From an uncultured Anaeromyxobacter sp. (GTDB lineage: Bacteria > Myxococcota > Myxococcia > Myxococcales > Anaeromyxobacteraceae), in the NCBI GenBank assembly GCA_903904005.1, contig CAIVAR010000112.1, forward strand, positions 1-51,869: DNA of 51,869 nt, given 5' to 3'. The notes beneath the pieces are model-generated. The model was given only the letters and a program-made list of their open reading frames with translations. It did no database searches and had not been told where the DNA came from. The position numbers and the translations under genes were made by a program. How positions within the stretch are numbered: the first letter of the stretch is position 1; each line of letters opens with the position of its first letter. Below, in pieces: positions 46,870 to 51,869 of this stretch.

Positions 46870-49800
46870 TCACGCCACCGGCACCGCGCCCTTCACGGTG
46901 TAGTAGACCGCCCCCGGGTGGTGCAGGACCACGGCGGACGTGGACTGCTCCGGCACCATCTGGTCGGCGCTGGTGAGGGAGACCCCGATGTTCCGCTCGG
47001 GGTCGAGGAGCTTCCAGAGCTTCCGCTGGTCGGTGAGCTCCGGCCAGGCCGGGTACCCGGGCGAGTAGCGCTTGCCCTGGTCGGCCGCCATGCCGAGCTC
47101 GGCGCGCACCCGCGCATGCCAGAAGTCGGCGAGGGCCTCGGCGGTCTCCACCGCAAGGCCGTGGAGGAAGAGGGCCCGGGCGTAGTCCCCCTTCTCCTGC
47201 ATTGCCTCGGCGACCTTCGACGCCTGGTCGCCCACGGTCACCACCTGGAAGGCCACCACGTCTCCGCCCCGTTCGGTGCGGAAGTAGTCGGCGAGGCAGA
47301 GGTTCCGCTCGTCGGGCTGGCGGGGGAAGGAGAGCCGCACCAGCTCCTCGCGCCGGTGCTCGGGGTCGAGGATCACGAGCTCGTTGCCGTCGGCGTGGCA
47401 GGGGAAGTAGCCGTAGACCACCTTCGGGGTGAGCCAGCCCTTCGACTGGACCTCGGCCTTCAGCTCCTCGAGCTTCGGCCCGAACTCCTCCCGGATCATC
47501 CGCTCGTACTCCTCCCCCTTCGCCCGCACGCCCCACTGCAGCTTGAAGAGCTCGGGGAGGTCGAGGTGCGGCCAGAGGTCGGGGAGCGGGATCGCGCCCG
47601 ACGGGACGACCCGCGTTCCCCAGAAGGGCGGGGCGGGTGGCCGCTCGACGGGGACGACGTTGCTCCGCGGCGCCGGCGCCTGCGGCGCAGCCTCTGCCAC
47701 CGGCGCATTGCGGGCCTGCAGCGCCTTCTCCACGGTCTTCCGGCGCAGGGCCTCCCGCCGCGCCGGGTCGACGAGCTCCTGGATCAGCTCCAGCCCCTCG
47801 AAGGCGTCCTTCGCGTAGAAGACCCCGCCGGCGTAGGGGACGCCGTCGGGCAGGAGGTTCGTGCGCAGGCCGAAGCGGCGGTTGATGGCGGCGCCGCCGA
47901 TGAGCACCGGGAACGAGAGGTTCCGGCGCGCCAGCTCCTCCACGCAGTAGGGCATCTGCTTCGAGGTGGAGACGAGCAGCGCCGAGAGACCGATGGCGTC
48001 GGCGCCGGTCTCGACGGCCTTCTCGATGATGGTGGCCACCGGCACCTGCTTGCCCAGGTCGTGCACGGTGAAGCCGTTGTTCGCGAGGATGGTCTTCACC
48101 AGGTTCTTGCCGATGTCGTGCACGTCGCCGTAGACGGTGGCGAGCACGACCGTGCCCTTGGTCGACCCCTCGACCCGGTCGAGGAACTTCTCGAGATAGG
48201 AGACGGCCCGCTTCATCACCTCGGCCGACTGGAGCACGAAGGGGAGGATGAGCTCGCCCGCGCCGAAGCGGTCCCCCACGTCCTTCATGGCCGGCAGGAG
48301 CACGTCGTTCAGCACGACGACCGGGGCGTGGCGGGTGAGCGCCTCGTCGATGAGCGCCTCGATGCCCTCCGGCTTGCGGTGCAGGATCTGGAGGTGGAGG
48401 CGCCGCTCGGCCGGCTGCCCCTCGCCGAGCACCTCGGCGGTGGCCGCCGCCTGCGGGGCCTTCCCCTCGAAGTGGGCGATGAGCCGGGCCAGCGCGTCCT
48501 CGCGCCGGTCGAGGATCAGGTCCTCGGCGAGCGCCCGCTCCGCCGCGTCGACGAGCGGGTAGGGGCGCAGGTCCTTGGGGTTCACGATGGCGAGGTCGAG
48601 TCCGGCCTGCACCGCGTGGAAGAGGAAGACCGAGTTCACCACCTCGCGCGCCGCCTTGGCGAGGCCGAAGCTCACGTTGGAGACGCCCAGCGTGGTGAAG
48701 ACCCCGGGGTTCTCCGACTTGATGCGCCGGATGCCCTCGAGCGTCTCGACCGCGCTCCGGCGGTACTCGGCGCCGCCGGTGGCCAGCGTGAAGGTGAGGG
48801 CGTCGAAGACCAGCTGGTCGGGCTCGAGCCCGTACTCCCGGGCCACCGCCACCGTGCGCCGGGCGATCTCGGCCTTTCGGTCGGCGGTCTGGGCCATTCC
48901 CTTCTCGTCGATGGTCATGCAGACCACCGCGGCCCCGAAGCGCTTCACGAGCGGGAGCACCTTGCGGACCCGCTCGCCCCCCTTCTCGAGGTTGACCGAG
49001 TTCACGATGCAGCGCCCCGGATAGACCTTGAGGGCGCTCTCGATCACGTCGGCCTCGGTCGAGTCGATCATGAGCGGGGCGTCGACGCTCTGGGCGAGCA
49101 GGCGGCAGAGGGTGCGCATCTGCGCCGCCTCGTCCTCGCGCTCGTTCAGCGCGGTGCAAACGTCGAGCACGTGCGCGCCGCCCTCCACCTGGCCGCGGGC
49201 GATCTCGATCAGGCCGGCGTAATCGTCGGCGAGAAGGAGCTCCTTCACCTTGCGGCTGCCCTGGGAGTTCACCCGCTCCCCCACGATGAGCGGGCGCGGC
49301 TCCAGGTCGAGCGGGACCGACTTCATGGCCGAGGAGAGCTCGGGGAGCGGCCGGGGGCGGCGGCGGCGCGGGGCGGAGAGTGCGCGGATCCGCTCCGCGA
49401 CCCTTCGCATGTGCTCCGGCGTGGTCCCGCAGCAGCCGCCCACCAGGTCGACGCCCAGGTCGGCGACGAAGGCGGCCAGCGCCTCGGCCAGCCCCTCGGG
49501 CGAGAGCTTGTAGACGGCCTTCCCGTTCACGTTCTCCGGGAGGCCGGCGTTGGGCATCACCGAGACGAAATGGGAGGACTTCTGGCAGAGGGTGCGGACG
49601 CTCTCCCGCATCTCCGCCGGACCCGTCGAGCAGTTGATCCCCACCGCGTCGAGGGGCAGACGCTCCAGGGTGGCCACCACCGCCGAGACGTCGGTGCCGA
49701 GCAGCATGCGCCCCGATGCGTCGATGAGCGTGGGTTGCGCCATGAGGAAGACGTCCCGGGCCGCCTCGCGCCGCGCGGCGTCGGCGCCGAGCACCGCGGC

Positions 49801-50310
49801 CCGGAGCTCCAGGATGTCCTGCTGGGTCTCGATGAGGATGGCGTCGGCGCCGCCGTCGATGAGGGCGCGCGCCTGCTCGAAGAAGATCTTCTCGAGCGCG
49901 TCGCCGGTGATGGAGGAGAGGGCCGGGTCGGACGAGGACGGCAGCATCCCGGTGGGGCCCATGGAGCCGGCCACGAAGCGGGGCTGCCCCGGCGAGGCGT
50001 GCCGGTCGGCGGCGCGGCGGGCCAGGATGGCGGCCCGGAAGTTCACCTCGTAGGTGCGGTGGCCGAGCCCGTACTCGTCGAGCTTGAGGCGGGACGACCC
50101 GAAGGTGTTGGTCTCCACCACGTCGCAGCCGGCCGCGAAGTAGCGGGCGTGGATGGCCTCGACCAGGTCGGGGCGGGTCAGCGTGAGGAGGTCGTTCGCC
50201 CCTTCCTGGCCCCCGAAGTCGGAGGCCTTGAGGTCGAACCCCTGGATCTGGGTCCCCATGGCCCCGTCGAAGACGAGGACGCGCTTCTCGACGGCTTCCC
50301 GGAACGTCAC
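46870..50310 (-). CDS. metH: Cobalamin-dependent methionine synthase
   Basis: 1146-residue four-module enzyme transferring methyl from methyl-tetrahydrofolate to homocysteine. Homocysteine domain: VFDGAMGTQIQ, ETNTFGSS, GINCSTGP and GGCCGTTPEHM (Zn cysteines, near residue 290). Pterin domain: LIVGERVNSQGSRKVKELL. Cobalamin domain: VYGDVHDIGKNLV with axial His731. C-terminal reactivation domain: RYSPGYPAWPELTDQRKLWKLL. GTG 50310 with GGAG nine bases upstream is chosen; in-frame codons further upstream are not family-like. No cobalamin, SAM or SAH riboswitch was recognised in the leader. Confidence 0.95.
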   Translation of the reverse strand: MTFREAVEKRVLVFDGAMGTQIQGFDLKASDFGGQEGANDLLTLTRPDLVEAIHARYFAAGCDVVETNTFGSSRLKLDEYGLGHRTYEVNFRAAILARRAADRHASPGQPRFVAGSMGPTGMLPSSSDPALSSITGDALEKIFFEQARALIDGGADAILIETQQDILELRAAVLGADAARREAARDVFLMAQPTLIDASGRMLLGTDVSAVVATLERLPLDAVGINCSTGPAEMRESVRTLCQKSSHFVSVMPNAGLPENVNGKAVYKLSPEGLAEALAAFVADLGVDLVGGCCGTTPEHMRRVAERIRALSAPRRRRPRPLPELSSAMKSVPLDLEPRPLIVGERVNSQGSRKVKELLLADDYAGLIEIARGQVEGGAHVLDVCTALNEREDEAAQMRTLCRLLAQSVDAPLMIDSTEADVIESALKVYPGRCIVNSVNLEKGGERVRKVLPLVKRFGAAVVCMTIDEKGMAQTADRKAEIARRTVAVAREYGLEPDQLVFDALTFTLATGGAEYRRSAVETLEGIRRIKSENPGVFTTLGVSNVSFGLAKAAREVVNSVFLFHAVQAGLDLAIVNPKDLRPYPLVDAAERALAEDLILDRREDALARLIAHFEGKAPQAAATAEVLGEGQPAERRLHLQILHRKPEGIEALIDEALTRHAPVVVLNDVLLPAMKDVGDRFGAGELILPFVLQSAEVMKRAVSYLEKFLDRVEGSTKGTVVLATVYGDVHDIGKNLVKTILANNGFTVHDLGKQVPVATIIEKAVETGADAIGLSALLVSTSKQMPYCVEELARRNLSFPVLIGGAAINRRFGLRTNLLPDGVPYAGGVFYAKDAFEGLELIQELVDPARREALRRKTVEKALQARNAPVAEAAPQAPAPRSNVVPVERPPAPPFWGTRVVPSGAIPLPDLWPHLDLPELFKLQWGVRAKGEEYERMIREEFGPKLEELKAEVQSKGWLTPKVVYGYFPCHADGNELVILDPEHRREELVRLSFPRQPDERNLCLADYFRTERGGDVVAFQVVTVGDQASKVAEAMQEKGDYARALFLHGLAVETAEALADFWHARVRAELGMAADQGKRYSPGYPAWPELTDQRKLWKLLDPERNIGVSLTSADQMVPEQSTSAVVLHHPGAVYYTVKGAVPVA

Positions 50311-50358
50311 GTGGAGGGCTCCATCCGCTTGAACGGAAAGGCGATACCTAAGGCGTTT

Positions 50359-50379
50359 CGCCCCTCCGGGCAAGGGGCG
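50359..50379 (-). promoter_or_regulatory. Strong hairpin in the metH upstream region
   Basis: CGCCCCT (50359-50365) pairs with AGGGGCG (50373-50379), a perfect 7-bp stem with a 7-base loop, about 50 bases before the metH start and 33 before the divergent start. No T tract. It may be a leader structure or an operator. Confidence 0.4.
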
Positions 50380-50397
50380 AGCGGGGCGTCTCCCATG

Positions 50398-50403
50398 TAA
50401 GAT
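50398..50403 (+). promoter_or_regulatory. -10-like element of the glycosyltransferase gene
   Basis: TAAGAT lies 8 bases before the ATG at 50412 and there is no ribosome site between them. No clear -35 is visible. It fits the leaderless pattern seen at other genes in the window. Confidence 0.4.
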
Positions 50404-50411
50404 GCGCGGCC

Positions 50412-51869
50412 ATGCAGGGTTCACGCTCGGGGATGAGGACGGTCTGGGCCATCGCGCTCGGCGCGGCGGCGTTCCGGTTGCTCCTCTTCCTCGGCCTCGA
50501 TCTCTACGCGGACGAGGCCTACTACTGGATGTGGTCGCTCCGCCCGGCCACGGGTTACTTCGATCACCCGCCCATGGTCGCCTGGCTCATCCGGGCCGGG
50601 ACCACGCTTCTGCCCGGCGAGCTCGGCGTGCGGATCCTCTTCCTCGCCTGTGGCGCGCTGGCGGTGGTGTTCGCCGCGCTCATCGGACGGGAGCTCTCCG
50701 ACGACCCCCGGGTCCCGGCGGTCGCCGCGATCCTGGCGGCAACCTCCCCCATCCTCTTGCTCACCGGCGGACTGGCGCTCCCCGACGCCCCGGTGGAGGC
50801 GGCCTACGCGGCGGGCACCTGGCTCGTGGCCCGGGCCAGGGGGAAGGGCTGGCTCCCCGCGGGCGTGGTGGTGGGGCTCGCGCTCCTCTCCAAGTACTCC
50901 GCCGCCCTGCTCGCCCCCGCCCTCCTCCTGCTCGTGCTCCTCGACCGGGACCTGCGTCGCGAGCTGGCCTCGCCCTGGCCCTGGCTGGGGGGGGCGGTGG
51001 CCATCCTGGTCTTCCTGCCCAACCTGCTCTGGAACGCCTCCCACGACTGGGTGACCATCGTCATGCAGCTGCGCCACGGGACTGCCAGCGGGGCGAGCCT
51101 TCGGTCCTTCTTCGAGTACCTGGGCGGTCTTCTCGGCGGCGCGGGGCTGGTGGCGCTGCCGCTCGGCACGTGGCGGCTCCTTCGCGGGCGCGACTCCTTC
51201 TCGATCCGGGTCGCCGTGGCCACCCTCGCGCCCGTCCTCGTCACCTTCCTCTCGGCGACGCGAGGGCCGGTGGAGGCCAACTGGGCGGCGCTCGCCTACC
51301 CGGGGCTGTGCGGGGCCGGGGCGGCGATGCTGGTCCGGCTGCGCCCGGCCTGGTCGCAGGGGCTGCTCGCCACCACCGTCGGTCTGGGGATGATCTTCGC
51401 GGTGGGCTTCGGCCTCGAGGTCCGCAACCCGACCCTCATCCCTCCGGACAGCGAGGTGATGAAGCGGTTCCGCGGTTGGGGCGAGTATGGCGCCAAGGCG
51501 CGCCTCGCCGCGGGGCTCGCCTGCGGCGCGGTCGGCGACCCGCCGGGCTGCCGGCCCGAGAACCCGTTCGTCTACCCGGTGAGCTACCAGGAGGCGGCCG
51601 AGCTCGCCTACTACGCCGGCTGGACCCGTTTCGGACCGGCGGCCGAGCGCCCCTCCCAGCTCGACCTGTGGAACGACGAGCCCCGTCCGGGTGACGCCTT
51701 CCTCACCTTGACCGTGATTCCCGAGGAAAAGCGGCTCTTCGTGGCCAAGGGGCCCGGGCCGGCCGCGTCGTCCGAGGTGCTCCTCAAGCACAGGGTGCTC
51801 CACGGACTCGAGGTGCAGGCCTGGACGGACTGGCAGGGGGCTCTACAAAGGCGCGTTACCGACCTAGGC
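50412..51869 (+). CDS. GT39/ArnT-like membrane glycosyltransferase (3' truncated)
   Basis: 486 codons are open to the window end with no stop, so the C-terminus is missing. After a first helix (VWAIALGAAAFRLLLFLGL), LYADEAYYWMWSLRPATGYFDHPPMVAWLIRAGT is the first periplasmic loop of PMT_2/ArnT-type polyprenyl-phosphate glycosyltransferases, with the acidic pair (DE) near the catalytic site. About nine further hydrophobic segments follow, including ARGPVEANWAALAYPGL, typical of the family. It would transfer a sugar from a lipid carrier to lipid A, protein or polysaccharide; the acceptor is unknown. Divergent from metH. Confidence 0.88.
   Translation, partial: MQGSRSGMRTVWAIALGAAAFRLLLFLGLDLYADEAYYWMWSLRPATGYFDHPPMVAWLIRAGTTLLPGELGVRILFLACGALAVVFAALIGRELSDDPRVPAVAAILAATSPILLLTGGLALPDAPVEAAYAAGTWLVARARGKGWLPAGVVVGLALLSKYSAALLAPALLLLVLLDRDLRRELASPWPWLGGAVAILVFLPNLLWNASHDWVTIVMQLRHGTASGASLRSFFEYLGGLLGGAGLVALPLGTWRLLRGRDSFSIRVAVATLAPVLVTFLSATRGPVEANWAALAYPGLCGAGAAMLVRLRPAWSQGLLATTVGLGMIFAVGFGLEVRNPTLIPPDSEVMKRFRGWGEYGAKARLAAGLACGAVGDPPGCRPENPFVYPVSYQEAAELAYYAGWTRFGPAAERPSQLDLWNDEPRPGDAFLTLTVIPEEKRLFVAKGPGPAASSEVLLKHRVLHGLEVQAWTDWQGALQRRVTDLG

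Noticed and set aside
50310-50412. SAM, SAH or cobalamin riboswitch for metH
   Set aside because: Only one simple 7-bp hairpin is present in about 100 bases; none of the conserved cores of these riboswitches is recognisable.

Overview
The window is a gene-dense, very GC-rich chromosomal segment: coding on both strands, short intergenic gaps, frequent GTG starts and many 4-base GTGA/ATGA stop-start overlaps. The gene set (group I ETF, an electron-rich copper/heme periplasmic operon, Tat system, biotin and thiamine genes, small proteins recalling those of Myxococcota) suggests a myxobacterial relative such as Anaeromyxobacter. This is inferred from gene content and style, because no rRNA is present. 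I saw no tRNA, rRNA, insertion sequence, prophage or CRISPR array.

Layout. 1-759: C-terminal end of a PEP/pyruvate-binding protein. 846-4426 (+): etfB-etfA, an MBL-fold hydrolase and a TerC-type membrane protein, apparently one operon. 4437-7093 (-): a triple-fusion membrane protein (methyltransferase-like, PAP2 and Lgt-like parts) behind an AttH/CrtC-like protein. 7188-11042: DUF4242 protein, prolyl oligopeptidase lipoprotein, EamA transporter, and a DUF2442 gene next to a probable DUF4160 remnant. 11043-15625 (+): MBL/beta-CASP exonuclease, RluA-type pseudouridine synthase, penicillin-binding protein 1A. 15733-19727 (+): tatB-tatC, a two-helix membrane protein, thiolase, a Cse60-like small protein and a rhomboid-like protein without catalytic serine. 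19755-22568: a Pro/Glu-rich two-part protein and a divergent YgiQ radical SAM protein.

22575-35614 (-) is the most striking region: a seven-gene, 13-kb operon starting with a 2139-residue multicopper oxidase. It is followed by a beta-propeller protein flanked by two YtkA/FixH-like domains, two SCO1 copper chaperones, a membrane-anchored protein, a cytochrome c fused to a LivJ-type binding protein, and a parvulin-type prolyl isomerase. The parts parallel the mofABC set of Leptothrix (giant oxidase, prolyl isomerase, cytochrome c), so an extracytoplasmic metal-oxidation or electron-transfer system is the leading hypothesis.

36083-43802: an LssY-C-like lipoprotein, bioA-bioD, a small basic protein, DUF1844 protein, a two-PDZ HtrA protease behind a small acidic protein, and a coupled thiE-(class I amidotransferase)-thiD operon. 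43806-51869: dnaB with a downstream small membrane protein and helically phased DnaA-box-like repeats upstream, metH with a TolC-type gene, and a GT39/ArnT-like glycosyltransferase cut by the window end.

Several first-of-operon genes have a -10-like hexamer 6-11 bases before the start codon and no Shine-Dalgarno sequence, which suggests leaderless transcription.
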